64,000 bases of DNA from Bacteroidota bacterium (GCA_029571985.1 JAKQVC010000049.1:52729-116728); one strand, 5' to 3'; counted from the first letter of the stretch, positions 16,505 through 25,398 are shown. Translations and numbers: made by a program. Notes: generated from the letters alone by a model not told the origin.

Positions 16505-16888
16505 GTGAAAAGATCGCATATCATTGTGTTGTTCCTGATAGCCATTTCTATCGCTTTGTTTGCCTCCAAGCTTTCAAATGTAAGTTCTTATAGCAGTTAT
16601 GAGGATGCAAGTGCTAAAGAAGGAAAAACCGTTCAGTTGATTGGCGTTTTGGATAAATCGCAACCGGTAGATTACGACCCTGTTAAAGACCCGAACTCAT
16701 TTAGTTTTCATTTGCTTGACCGCGACCAAAAGCAGGTACATGTGGTATGTTATGATGATATGCCCCGCGATTTTGAAAAAAGCGATGAAATTGTGCTGAC
16801 TGGAAAAATGAAAGAGAACACCTTTTATGCCGATGAGATGCTCGTTAAGTGTCCTTCAAAATATCAGGAGAACGAGATTACTAAATAG
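16505..16888 (+). CDS. ccmE: Cytochrome c maturation protein CcmE, CxxxY type
   Basis: A 127-residue protein with a GTG start. It has an N-terminal membrane anchor (residues 5-20) and then the OB-fold domain ('GKTVQLIGVLD', 'DEIVLTGKMKENTFYADEMLVKCPSKYQ'). In E. coli CcmE haem is bound covalently through His in HxxxY. Here the equivalent position is Cys116 followed by Tyr120 (CPSKY), so this is the CxxxY variant, known from other bacteria and archaea. It should act as the periplasmic haem chaperone handing haem to CcmF. It is 11 nt upstream of ccmF. No ccmA, B, C or D is present in the window. Confidence 0.9.
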   Translation: MKRSHIIVLFLIAISIALFASKLSNVSSYSSYEDASAKEGKTVQLIGVLDKSQPVDYDPVKDPNSFSFHLLDRDQKQVHVVCYDDMPRDFEKSDEIVLTGKMKENTFYADEMLVKCPSKYQENEITK

Positions 16889-16899
16889 GTAAAAGGCGA

Positions 16900-19398
16900 A
16901 TGGAAGAAACGCATCAGCATCTAATACAGGAAATCAATCCGATTTTCGGACAGATTGGTCACATTTTTATACTTACGGCATTTGTAACGGCGATTTTCGC
17001 AGCTTACATGTATTTCAGATCGGTGCAAACACCGCACCCTGACCGTAAAGTTTATTTCTCAAAATTAGGTCGCGGATTTTTTATTGGTCACGCCATCGCA
17101 TTATTGTCCGTTGTCGTAACCATGTTCATCATGATATTCAATCATCATTTTGAATATCATTATGTATGGTCGCATTCATCCGCCGATTTACGCATGAAAT
17201 ACATCTTGTCCTGTTTCTGGGAAGGGCAGGAGGGGAGTTTTCTCTTATGGACATTCTGGCATGTTGTATTAGGATTATTTGTTATCCGCTTAGCTAAAGA
17301 GTGGGAAAAACCGGTAATGAGCATCGTGTCATTAGTGCAGGTATTTCTGCTCACCTTTGTGTTAGGAATTTATTTTGGAGATTTTCACGTGGGTAGTTCT
17401 CCATTTCTCTTATTAAAGGATAAACTGACTACTGATCCGGTTTTTCTGTTTAATGATTATATGCGGTTTATACCGGATGGCCGCGGATTGAATGCATTAT
17501 TACAAAATTATTGGATGGTGATACATCCACCGGTTTTATTTCTCGGATTTGCCTCTATAACCATACCATTTGCATTCGCACTTTCCGGATTATGGCTCGG
17601 AAAATATACAGAGTGGATTAAACCAGCGCTTCCTTACGCCTTATTCTCAGGGATGGTGTTAGGAACAGGTATTCTGATGGGTGGTGCCTGGGCTTATGAA
17701 TCACTCAGCTTTGGTGGTTTCTGGGCTTGGGATCCCGTAGAAAATGCATCCTTAATACCTTGGTTGGTGATTGTTGCCGGCCTGCATACCATGGTGGTAG
17801 CCAAGAGTACCGGACATGCGCTGAGATCATCTTACGTACTTGTATTTCTGGCTTTCTTTTTCGTTCTGTATTCTTCCTTCCTGACCAGAAGTGGTATTCT
17901 TGGTGATACAAGTGTGCATGCATTTGTTGAAGAGGGACTTACCAATCACTTACTTATTTTCGTCGGCACATTTGTTTTATTGGCATTTATTCCATTGTTC
18001 CGACACTGGCGTAAAATTCCGCATGCAGAAAAGGAAGAACCAACCAGCAGTCGCGAATTTTGGATGTTTGTTGGCTCCCTGGTTTTATTATTCAGCGGAT
18101 TACATGTTATCTTCTTCACCAGCATTCCTGTTTTTGGAGCACTGGCAGATTTAGTGAACCGGATTTTTGGCACATCGCTTAATACCGACTTAGCACCTCC
18201 TGAAGATCCGATACACTTTTATACCGGCGTGCAAATGTGGGTGGGTATTTTAATTGCCTTGCTTTCAGCATTTGGACAATTCTTTAAATACCGTTTCTCC
18301 AGTGCCAAACTTGTGCTGCGTCAATTAGCCTATTGGATAGTTCTAAGCGTGATAGCTACTATTATTACGTCTTTACTTTTAGATAAAATCTGGCATACAA
18401 CCGCTGATAGAAAAATATTTCATCTCGTTACTTCTTATACCATTATTATTTTTTCAGGTTGGTTTTCCATTATTGCGAACACCGCCTACGTTTTTTCTGT
18501 ATTGAAAGGCCGCATTCGGGTAGCGGGCGGTTCTGTTGCGCATATCGGTTTTGCTTTATTGTTGCTGGGCATATTAATTTCAAATGCCGGACAACGTGTT
18601 ATTTCCGTTAATAATTTTGGTGTTCAGTTTGATGGTGAAGGCATGGATGATACTTTCCAGCGCGAAAATGTTCGTTTGCTGAAAAATGTGCCACTTCCTC
18701 TTCAGGATTATCAGGTTACCTATTTGGGTGATACAGTTATCGCCGGCGCAACCTATTTCGATTTACAGTTTCAGAAATTTGATGCTGAAACAGGTGAATT
18801 GTTGCAGGATTTTACGGTTCATCCCTATTTGTTGATGGATAATAAAATGCAGCAATTGGCACCAAATCCGGATACACGTCATTTTCTGACTTATGATGTG
18901 TTTACGCATGTAACCTCATTGCCAGGAGATGGAAGTAAAAATGCAGCGCCTCAAATTTCATCTGATTCTATTGCTGTTGGTGATACCCTGTCCTTTGACA
19001 CCGGTATTATGGTGCTGCGCGAGGTAAATCGCGTTGGTGGTAAGGATACAATTGGCGCATCAGCCATATTTGATGTGCGCATTGGCAGAGCCACAGAAAC
19101 ACTTAAAGTGAATTACCTGATTGATATGCAAAAAGGAACAGTATCACAGGGCACAACTGCCAGCACGCTGGGTAATGTTCAGATACACTTTGATGCCATT
19201 CTTACAGAACAAAATAAATTTGTTTTCACGATTGAAGACAGATCACTGAATACCGATTGGATAGTGATTAAATCGATTATCTTCCCAATGATTAATCTCG
19301 TATGGTTAGGTGTTGTGGTAATGGCGATTGGATTTTTTATTAGCATGATGCATCGACGCAAGGAAGGACGAAAATCAATTCAAACCAGTAGCGAATGA
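16900..19398 (+). CDS. ccmF: Haem lyase component CcmF
   Basis: An 832-residue polytopic protein. It contains the CcmF/CcsA tryptophan-rich haem-handling motif 'GGFWAWDPVENASLIPWL' and the earlier 'GSFLLWTFW'. A large periplasmic domain lies at about residues 570-795 before the last membrane helix (about 797-818). The family attaches haem to apocytochrome c at CxxCH, receiving haem from CcmE immediately upstream. The C-terminal domain is longer than in E. coli CcmF (647 residues), as is usual in Bacteroidota. Its stop overlaps the start of the next gene by 4 nt. Confidence 0.94.
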   Translation: MEETHQHLIQEINPIFGQIGHIFILTAFVTAIFAAYMYFRSVQTPHPDRKVYFSKLGRGFFIGHAIALLSVVVTMFIMIFNHHFEYHYVWSHSSADLRMKYILSCFWEGQEGSFLLWTFWHVVLGLFVIRLAKEWEKPVMSIVSLVQVFLLTFVLGIYFGDFHVGSSPFLLLKDKLTTDPVFLFNDYMRFIPDGRGLNALLQNYWMVIHPPVLFLGFASITIPFAFALSGLWLGKYTEWIKPALPYALFSGMVLGTGILMGGAWAYESLSFGGFWAWDPVENASLIPWLVIVAGLHTMVVAKSTGHALRSSYVLVFLAFFFVLYSSFLTRSGILGDTSVHAFVEEGLTNHLLIFVGTFVLLAFIPLFRHWRKIPHAEKEEPTSSREFWMFVGSLVLLFSGLHVIFFTSIPVFGALADLVNRIFGTSLNTDLAPPEDPIHFYTGVQMWVGILIALLSAFGQFFKYRFSSAKLVLRQLAYWIVLSVIATIITSLLLDKIWHTTADRKIFHLVTSYTIIIFSGWFSIIANTAYVFSVLKGRIRVAGGSVAHIGFALLLLGILISNAGQRVISVNNFGVQFDGEGMDDTFQRENVRLLKNVPLPLQDYQVTYLGDTVIAGATYFDLQFQKFDAETGELLQDFTVHPYLLMDNKMQQLAPNPDTRHFLTYDVFTHVTSLPGDGSKNAAPQISSDSIAVGDTLSFDTGIMVLREVNRVGGKDTIGASAIFDVRIGRATETLKVNYLIDMQKGTVSQGTTASTLGNVQIHFDAILTEQNKFVFTIEDRSLNTDWIVIKSIIFPMINLVWLGVVVMAIGFFISMMHRRKEGRKSIQTSSE

Positions 19399-20171
19399 TT
19401 CAAAGACTGCTGATAGTAGGTACGGGAAACGCTGCCTGGCATCTTGGTCATGCTTGTCTGGCTGCCGGTATTACTATTCAGGGTGTTGTTGCAAGAGATG
19501 CTATGAAGGGTCGCGCACTGGCGGAGGCTTTAGGAGGTGTTCCTTTTTTTGCGATGTATAACAATTTACCGGATGCTGATGCTTATTTATTGGCGGTAAG
19601 GGATGATGCCATCGAGGAGGTTGCCAAACAATTAGGCGATGCCCGGCAACTTATGATACATTGCAGTGGCAGTATGCGGGCAGATGTGCTTAATCAAAAC
19701 CAAAATCCTTACGGCGTGTTGTGGCCGATGCATTCGCTGCAGAAAGATGCGCCAGATAGCTTACAGCACACACTCATTGCCGTGCAAGGCAGCGATACAG
19801 ACATACAGCAGCAGATTTTTGAATTGGCTTCACGCATTTCAGAACGGGCTATGCCGGTTGAGGAACATCAGCGTATGGCCATGCATATGTGTGCTGTCTG
19901 GGTGAATAATTATACAAACCATATGTTGCATATTGGGTTTTCATTATTGCGTGAGCATGGTGTTGACCATCGTTTATTTATGCCAATGCTCCGCAATCAT
20001 ATGGCGGCTCTTGAATCACATACACCTGATCAGATTCAAACGGGTCCGGCTAAAAGAGGGGAGATGCAAACCCTGGAACGACACAGGCAATTGTTGCACA
20101 ATCATCCAGACCTGCAACAGATATATGATACATTGGCAGAACATATTTTAAATACGTACTTAAAGCGATAA
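19395..20171 (+). CDS. DUF2520 Rossmann-fold protein
   Basis: The protein has 258 residues. The N-terminus has a dinucleotide-binding loop 'VGTGNAAWHLGHA' and resembles the F420/NADP oxidoreductase-like Rossmann domain; 'DAYLLAVRDDAIEEVA' and 'HCSGSM' follow. The C-terminal half is the helical DUF2520 domain ('MAMHMCAVWVNNYTNHML'). The overall plan resembles ketopantoate or proline-type NAD(P) dehydrogenases, but the substrate is unknown. It is translationally coupled to ccmF by a 4-nt overlap, which is probably organisational rather than functional. Confidence 0.88.
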   Translation: MIQRLLIVGTGNAAWHLGHACLAAGITIQGVVARDAMKGRALAEALGGVPFFAMYNNLPDADAYLLAVRDDAIEEVAKQLGDARQLMIHCSGSMRADVLNQNQNPYGVLWPMHSLQKDAPDSLQHTLIAVQGSDTDIQQQIFELASRISERAMPVEEHQRMAMHMCAVWVNNYTNHMLHIGFSLLREHGVDHRLFMPMLRNHMAALESHTPDQIQTGPAKRGEMQTLERHRQLLHNHPDLQQIYDTLAEHILNTYLKR

Positions 20172-20176
20172 TTTTG
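20169..20176 (+). promoter_or_regulatory. -7 element of the ferredoxin-iscX operon
   Basis: TAATTTTG, perfect TAnnTTTG, partly inside the stop codon of the upstream gene and 16 bp before the ATG at 20193. Confidence 0.5.
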
Positions 20177-20192
20177 TCGCGTTATTCAGGCT

Positions 20193-20522
20193 ATGGTAAA
20201 AATCAGATTTATTTTTGAAGACGGCAGTGCACCTAAAGAGATAGAATCAGAACCGGGATATTCGGTGCTAGAGGTTGCCTTGCTTAACGATATTAAACTC
20301 AATCATAATTGCGGTGGTGTATGCGCATGCAGCACCTGTCATATCTATGTGGAAAAAGGCATGGAACATCTGCCTGAAACAACCGAAAAAGAAGAGGATT
20401 TTATCGACAGAGCGCGCGACCCCCGATTGAATTCGAGATTGAGTTGCCAGTGCGATTTAATGCAGGACAATGCAGAAATCGAAGTAATCGTGCCTGATCA
20501 ATCAACTATTATCGCATCTTAA
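20193..20522 (+). CDS. [2Fe-2S] ferredoxin, adrenodoxin/Isc type
   Basis: A 109-residue protein with the ligand pattern 'NCGGVCACSTCHIYV' (three Cys) and a fourth Cys in 'SRLSCQCDL', the adrenodoxin-like Cx5Cx2C...C arrangement. The length and the neighbour iscX (8 nt downstream) indicate the Isc-type ferredoxin that supplies electrons for iron-sulfur cluster assembly. No iscS, iscU or hsc genes are nearby, so this pair stands apart from any main isc cluster. Confidence 0.93.
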   Translation: MVKIRFIFEDGSAPKEIESEPGYSVLEVALLNDIKLNHNCGGVCACSTCHIYVEKGMEHLPETTEKEEDFIDRARDPRLNSRLSCQCDLMQDNAEIEVIVPDQSTIIAS

Positions 20523-20530
20523 TTTACATT

Positions 20531-20773
20531 ATGCAGCAATTTGACGAACCACCAATTTATTGGAACGACCATGAGGATATAGCGCTGAAATTGTATGAGC
20601 GCTTTGGCGATGCATTCGGAGAGTCCCAAATTTATCGGATTCGCTTTACCGACCTGTTAGAGTGGGTTCTGCAAATTCCGGATTTTAAAGGCACTCGTGA
20701 AGAATGTACCGAAGGGCATCTGGAAATGATACAGAGCTCATGGGTATATGAGTGGAGAGATAGCCAAAAGTAA
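20531..20773 (+). CDS. iscX: IscX (Fe-S assembly accessory protein)
   Basis: An 80-residue acidic protein. 'PIYWNDHEDIALKLYERFGD' and 'IRFTDLLEWVLQIPDFKG' match the IscX helices and the strongly conserved RFTDLxxWV block; 'EMIQSSWVYEW' matches the C-terminal MxW segment. IscX binds IscS and iron and modulates cluster assembly. It lies 8 nt after the ferredoxin stop, the same order as the end of proteobacterial isc operons. Confidence 0.9.
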   Translation: MQQFDEPPIYWNDHEDIALKLYERFGDAFGESQIYRIRFTDLLEWVLQIPDFKGTREECTEGHLEMIQSSWVYEWRDSQK

Positions 20774-20781
20774 TTTTTCAA

Positions 20782-20798
20782 CCGGATAAGTTATCCGG
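20782..20798. terminator. 17-bp palindrome after iscX: terminator or operator
   Basis: CCGGATAA (20782-20789), G, TTATCCGG (20791-20798): a perfect inverted repeat starting 8 bp after the iscX stop and followed by CGTATTTTT. The stem plus T-rich tail fits a weak intrinsic terminator. The same T-rich segment (20801-20808) looks like a -7 element for the next gene, so an operator role is also possible. Confidence 0.4.
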
Positions 20799-20829
20799 CG
20801 TATTTTTCGTTTAATTGGATAAATCTCAT

Positions 20830-21768
20830 ATGTCTGCACACTGGTTTAGCATCATTCGACCTATTAACCTGATACTGCTGGCCATCGGCATGTATGCACT
20901 TGATGTATGTGTGCTGCAACCAAATTTCACTACGTATGGCATTTTGTTCTCCTTAAATGAACTGCAGTTTTTCCTTTTGGTTTTGTCAGTCGTATGTATT
21001 TGTGCAGGCGGATACCTGATTAACGATTATTACGATGTGCAAACTGACATGATCAATAAACCGGATAAGGTTTTTATTGGTGAATCCAAATTGAGTCCGG
21101 CTTCAGTGTATCGCGTGTATATGATACTTACCGGAATAGGTTTCGCTTTAGGTGTTTACCTCAGTCTTGCCGTTGAATTTTGGCGGTTAATCGCTTTATA
21201 TGTGCTCGCTATTGCCTTATTGTTTTTCTATGCGACAACATTTAAACGCATTGCGCTGATAGGTAATATCATTGTGGCATTACTGGCAGCCTTAAGTATG
21301 TTGATGGTGCTGGTATTTGAACCGCATCTGTACCAGCTAGCACGCCCTGGTGATTATTATATCGCTGAAATTTGTAACAGGTTTATACTGACGATGGCTG
21401 CTTTTGCCTTCACAACAACAATGGTGCGCGAGGTAATCAAAGATCTGGAAGATGTGCAGGGTGACCGGCAGTCGGGAGCTAAAACGTTACCTGTGAGGTA
21501 TGGTTATGGTGTAAGTAAGTTGGTAATCTGGATATTTGTATTGGCTACAATAGGCGCATTAGTATATATGCTTACCAACATCCTGGATCAGCATCAACTT
21601 GTTTATGTGCTGTATACGGGTATTTTATTTATGTGCATGATAATTATTGGTGTTTGGACCTACATTGCACAATCACCACAGCAGTTTCATCGCCTGAGCA
21701 CGCTCGTGAAGGTTACGATGGGTTTAGGACTTGGCATTTTGCCCATATATTATTTAATTGCTTTTTGA
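20830..21768 (+). CDS. UbiA-family prenyltransferase
   Basis: I use the ATG at 20830 (312 residues); a TTG 15 nt upstream would add five residues. About eight membrane helices are present, with the two Asp-rich Mg-prenyl-diphosphate sites: 'NDYYDVQTDMINKPDK' and 'DLEDVQGDRQSGAKTLP'. The family prenylates aromatic or hydrophilic acceptors in the membrane (menaquinone, haem O, (S)-GGGP lipids). The second motif, DVxGDxxxGAKTLP, resembles the geranylgeranylglycerol-phosphate and chlorophyll-type branch common in Bacteroidota next to maf. I cannot fix the acceptor. The maf gene follows 1 nt after the stop. Confidence 0.88.
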   Translation: MSAHWFSIIRPINLILLAIGMYALDVCVLQPNFTTYGILFSLNELQFFLLVLSVVCICAGGYLINDYYDVQTDMINKPDKVFIGESKLSPASVYRVYMILTGIGFALGVYLSLAVEFWRLIALYVLAIALLFFYATTFKRIALIGNIIVALLAALSMLMVLVFEPHLYQLARPGDYYIAEICNRFILTMAAFAFTTTMVREVIKDLEDVQGDRQSGAKTLPVRYGYGVSKLVIWIFVLATIGALVYMLTNILDQHQLVYVLYTGILFMCMIIIGVWTYIAQSPQQFHRLSTLVKVTMGLGLGILPIYYLIAF

Positions 21769-21769
21769 A

Positions 21770-22339
21770 ATGCCATCTGTCATTCTCGCATCCGGTTCGC
21801 CAAGAAGAAGCGATATTTTAGCAACAGCAGGATTTACCTTTACGGTGATTAAACCCGATGTTGACGAAGTATACCCTTCAACAATGCCTGTAAGAGAGGT
21901 GCCTGCCTATTTGGCCGGCATAAAAATGGATGCAGCCATGCAGATGGTTAATCAGGACGCCATTGTTATCACAGCTGATACTGTTGTTATATTGGATGAA
22001 CAGATTATCGGTAAACCAAAAGATGCGGAAGATGCATTTTCTATCCTGCGCCGTTTATCCGGAAATATGCACCTCGTGGTTTCAGGCGTTTGTATGCAAT
22101 ATAAAGATGTTCGGTACGATATTGATGTAACCACTAAGGTATATTTTGATGTACTCACAGATACCGAAATCAGAAATTATCTGGAAACCTGTAAACCTTA
22201 TGATAAAGCAGGTGCATATGCTATTCAGGAATGGATAGGTATGAATAAAATTTCCAGAATTGAGGGGGATTATTACAATGTAGTCGGTTTCCCGATGAGT
22301 AAAATTTATCCGGTACTTACAGCTTTGTTGAGTATGTAA
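21770..22339 (+). CDS. maf: Maf-family nucleoside triphosphate pyrophosphatase
   Basis: Start at MPSVILASGSPRR (21770, 189 residues); the upstream ATG at 21758 lies inside the UbiA gene. 'ASGSPRRSDIL' is the Maf signature, 'ADTVVILDEQIIGKP' supplies the catalytic Asp, and 'KPYDKAGAYAIQEW' is typical of the YhdE-type subgroup acting on dTTP/UTP. The family cleaves non-canonical or excess NTPs to NMP and PPi. It starts 1 nt after the UbiA-family stop, so the two are co-transcribed, and ends flush with the convergent aminotransferase. Confidence 0.93.
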   Translation: MPSVILASGSPRRSDILATAGFTFTVIKPDVDEVYPSTMPVREVPAYLAGIKMDAAMQMVNQDAIVITADTVVILDEQIIGKPKDAEDAFSILRRLSGNMHLVVSGVCMQYKDVRYDIDVTTKVYFDVLTDTEIRNYLETCKPYDKAGAYAIQEWIGMNKISRIEGDYYNVVGFPMSKIYPVLTALLSM

Positions 22340-23521
22340 TCAAATGCCGGTACGTTTGATAACTTCAATCACCTGGTCAACCTCTTCAAACGTGTTATAA
22401 TAATGTGGCGATAATCGAACTGCGCCTTCTACATCCTTTTGTATAAAATCTAAGAGTGCGAATTTCTTTCCGGCAGCACCGCAATTAATACCGTTTTGCA
22501 CAAGTGTATTTCTGAAAGTCATAATATCACTTTTTGCGGATACCAGACTAATGATATTGCATGTTAATTTCCCTTTATCTAATAAGGTGATATGAGGTAG
22601 TGCACTTAATTGCGTTCTGAAATATTGTGATAATTGCTGTGTATATGTAAAAACGGCATGCGGGTTTGCGTTTTCGTAATATCGCATCGCAGCTGCTGCA
22701 CCAACTACGAGTGCATAGGATTGTTCAATATATTCAAATCGTTTTGCATCAGGAAGTGGTGCGAACGAGCCTTTGCCTGTCCAGTCAGCACCACGCATAT
22801 CAGGTAACATCGGCAATAATCCGGCATCTAAAGCGCGCTGACTCACAAATAAGGCGCCGGTACCTCGAGGTCCGCGCATAAATTTGCGCATGCTGAACGA
22901 AAGAAAATCACAGTGCATCGTTTGCACATCAAGCGGTATTTGTCCTGCACTTTGACAAGCATCAACAAAATACCAAACACCGGCCTTGGCACACAATGCA
23001 CCGATTTCTGCTACCGGTTGAACTAAACCTGTATTATTTGGTACATGTGTTATACTCACTAATTTAGGATGCAGGGCTTTAATAAGCCTGTCTATATCTT
23101 CAACATCAACTTCACCTGTAGGTGTATTTTGAGCGTACTCAATACGAATGCCAAATCGTTGTTGCAATGCAGCAAATTGAATCTGACTTGACACATAATC
23201 ATTTATACTGGTCAGAATTACATCACCCGGCGCAAACGAAATTGAGCTTAATGCTTTAGTAAAACCGTCTGTTGCACTATTTACAAAGGCAATTTGATGT
23301 GGATGCGCGTTTAAAATAGACGCAGCGGCAGCATAGAAATCTTCAATGTCGGCACTACGCAAAGCGGCAAGTTCATAACCACCTGCTTTTGCTTCTTCCT
23401 GTAAAAATTGGGTTACAACTTCAACAACCGACTTTGGTGGTAGTGAACATCCGGCATTATTGAAGTGAATAATATCCGAACAACCAGGTGTGTCGTCGCG
23501 AAATTGTTGAACCGGAAACAT
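22340..23521 (-). CDS. Class V aminotransferase (cysteine desulfurase / isopenicillin-N epimerase-like)
   Basis: A 393-residue PLP enzyme. It opens 'FNNAGCSLPP'; 'VNSATDGFTKAL' forms the cofactor cup, 'HVPNNTGLVQPVAEI' and 'YFVDACQSAGQIPLDV' provide the conserved His/Asp, and the Schiff-base lysine is in 'SMRKFMRGPRGTG'. No IscS-type catalytic cysteine loop is visible, so genuine cysteine desulfurase activity is uncertain. It may be a kynureninase-like or cysteine lyase-type enzyme. It follows the deoxynucleoside kinase by 4 nt on the same strand. Confidence 0.88.
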   Translation of the reverse strand: MFPVQQFRDDTPGCSDIIHFNNAGCSLPPKSVVEVVTQFLQEEAKAGGYELAALRSADIEDFYAAAASILNAHPHQIAFVNSATDGFTKALSSISFAPGDVILTSINDYVSSQIQFAALQQRFGIRIEYAQNTPTGEVDVEDIDRLIKALHPKLVSITHVPNNTGLVQPVAEIGALCAKAGVWYFVDACQSAGQIPLDVQTMHCDFLSFSMRKFMRGPRGTGALFVSQRALDAGLLPMLPDMRGADWTGKGSFAPLPDAKRFEYIEQSYALVVGAAAAMRYYENANPHAVFTYTQQLSQYFRTQLSALPHITLLDKGKLTCNIISLVSAKSDIMTFRNTLVQNGINCGAAGKKFALLDFIQKDVEGAVRLSPHYYNTFEEVDQVIEVIKRTGI

Positions 23522-23525
23522 CCTG

Positions 23526-24338
23526 TTAGAATAATCCGTACAATTCAGTTTGCACGCGCTGAATTACCTGACCTAAATCTTCCTGATTTTCAGCAAAATT
23601 TATTTGGTCGATGTCGATAATTAATAACTTGCCATGCTTGTATTTGCTGATCCACGCTTCGTAGTATTCATTCAGTCGACGGAGGTAATCCAAACGCAAA
23701 TTGTCTTCATACTCACGACCTCTTTTTTGAATTTGGTTCACCAATGCAGGAATAGAACCCCGCAGATAAATTAAAAGATCAGGGGGTGATATCAGAGAAG
23801 TTATGCTATTAAAAATCTCGGTATAATTTTGGAAATCACGGGTGCTCATTAAACCCATGGCATGCAGGTTAGGCGCAAAAATTTGTGCATCCTCATAAAT
23901 TGTGCGATCCTGTATGATGGTTTTGCTGCCTTTTTGAATGTCGAGTATTTGTTTGAAGCGACTATTCAAAAAGTAGATTTGCAGGTTAAATGCCCAACGT
24001 GGCATGTCCTGATAAAAATCATATAAATAGGGGTTGTTCTCAACATCTTCAAAATGTGTTTCCCAACCAAAATGCTTTGCCAGCAATTGGGTGAGTGTTG
24101 TTTTACCGGCACCGATGTTTCCGGCAACGGCAATATGTTTCACTATTCGACCGGTATCGAACTGTGGTTTCGCAGGGGCTGCTGTTTTTATGTTATTTTT
24201 TGAGTCATCAACTTTTGAGGCTGCAGTTTTTTTAGGAGCAGCCTTCGTTTTTGGCTCAGTTTTTACATTTGTTTTTTTAGCCGGGGCCTTCTTTTCAGGT
24301 TGAGTCGTCTTTTTGGCCGGCTTATTGGATTTTGCCAT
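23526..24338 (-). CDS. Deoxynucleoside kinase with Lys/Ala-rich N-terminal tail
   Basis: A 270-residue protein. Residues 63-270 form a standard dNK domain: P-loop 'GNIGAGKTT' (73-81), 'PRWAFNLQIYFL', 'QDRTIYEDAQIF' (ED...R catalytic region), and a lid rich in Arg ('RGREYEDNLRLDYLRRLNEYY'). It should phosphorylate deoxynucleosides (dA/dG type) for salvage. Residues 1-60 are low-complexity, built from Lys, Ala, Pro and Thr, similar in composition to histone-H1-like tails, and are not part of the fold. The tail could bind nucleic acid. It is followed by the aminotransferase (4-nt gap) and preceded by trpS (58 nt). Confidence 0.9.
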   Translation of the reverse strand: MAKSNKPAKKTTQPEKKAPAKKTNVKTEPKTKAAPKKTAASKVDDSKNNIKTAAPAKPQFDTGRIVKHIAVAGNIGAGKTTLTQLLAKHFGWETHFEDVENNPYLYDFYQDMPRWAFNLQIYFLNSRFKQILDIQKGSKTIIQDRTIYEDAQIFAPNLHAMGLMSTRDFQNYTEIFNSITSLISPPDLLIYLRGSIPALVNQIQKRGREYEDNLRLDYLRRLNEYYEAWISKYKHGKLLIIDIDQINFAENQEDLGQVIQRVQTELYGLF

Positions 24339-24396
24339 CGTTCGGGTTATTAGGATTCCTTATCCGGCAGAAGTGTTACTGCCTTCATCAGAGAGG

Positions 24397-25398
24397 TTAA
24401 AAGTAATTAATTCCCATTATTTTTCGCACTTCTGAAACGGTTTTTTGCGCGCTTTCGCGGGCTGCTTCACCTCCACGCTTCACAATTCGGCCTAAATAGG
24501 CTTCATCTCGTATCAATTCATTGATTTTTTCCCGTATCGGTGTCAGATAAGTAATCATATCTTCTGCTAACTGCTTTTTCATGTCGCCATAGCGAATCGT
24601 GCATGTATTCCATGCCTGGTCATAAAAAGAAACAGTATCCGGTTTGCTGACAATTTGCATCAGGGCAAACAGATTTTGAATTTCCTGAGGTTTTTCACTG
24701 TTTGGTTCCGAAGGTCCGGCATCTGTTTTGGCACGCTTTATTTTTTTAAGAATAGCATCCGGTTCTTCATTCAGAAAAATAGCATTGGTTTCGCCACCCG
24801 TTTTACTCATTTTGGTTGAGCCATCCAGTCCGGGTACTTTCACGAGTTCATCACCAAAATTATAGGCAATGGGTTCCGGGAAAAAATCAATGTCATATCT
24901 GGAATTAAAACGCTTTGCAAAATTGCGTGTCATCTCCAAATGTTGCTCCTGATCTTTACCCACCGGAACTTTATGGGCACGATGCACGATAATATCTGCT
25001 GCCATTAATACCGGATAGGTAAGTAAACCGGCATTAATATTTTCATTGTGAATCTTAATTTTCTCTTTAAAGGTGGCTACTTTTTCTAACTCACCTTTGT
25101 AGGCAAGCATGTTGAGCAGCAAATACAATTCCGGAATTTCAGGCACATCGCTTTGAACATAAATTACAACCTTTTCAGGATCGAGGCCACATGCCAGATA
25201 AGTAGCAATTGTTTGTTTGACTAATAGTTTTAGCTCCTCCGGATTATTATGCGTGGTAAGCGAATGATAATCAGCAATGAAAAAATAACCACGCACATTC
25301 GGGTCATCTCCCAAACGCACATAGTTACGTACTGCTCCGTAATAATTGCCCAAATGCAAAATACCCGTGGGCCGGGTTCCGCTGACTACAATTTCCAT
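24397..25398 (-). CDS. trpS: Tryptophanyl-tRNA synthetase
   Basis: At 333 residues it is the standard bacterial TrpRS length. It has 'SGTRPTGILHLGNYYGA' (HIGH-like), 'VPVGKDQEQHLEMTR', and 'STKMSKTGG' (KMSKS-like). It charges tRNA-Trp. Divergent from gatC. It may lead a minus-strand unit with the kinase and aminotransferase. Confidence 0.97.
   Translation of the reverse strand: MEIVVSGTRPTGILHLGNYYGAVRNYVRLGDDPNVRGYFFIADYHSLTTHNNPEELKLLVKQTIATYLACGLDPEKVVIYVQSDVPEIPELYLLLNMLAYKGELEKVATFKEKIKIHNENINAGLLTYPVLMAADIIVHRAHKVPVGKDQEQHLEMTRNFAKRFNSRYDIDFFPEPIAYNFGDELVKVPGLDGSTKMSKTGGETNAIFLNEEPDAILKKIKRAKTDAGPSEPNSEKPQEIQNLFALMQIVSKPDTVSFYDQAWNTCTIRYGDMKKQLAEDMITYLTPIREKINELIRDEAYLGRIVKRGGEAARESAQKTVSEVRKIMGINYF

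Noticed and set aside
24366..24383. Hairpin GGCAG/CTGCC between trpS and the kinase gene
   Set aside because: Five pairs with an 8-nt loop and no T-run; too weak to call a terminator or regulatory element.
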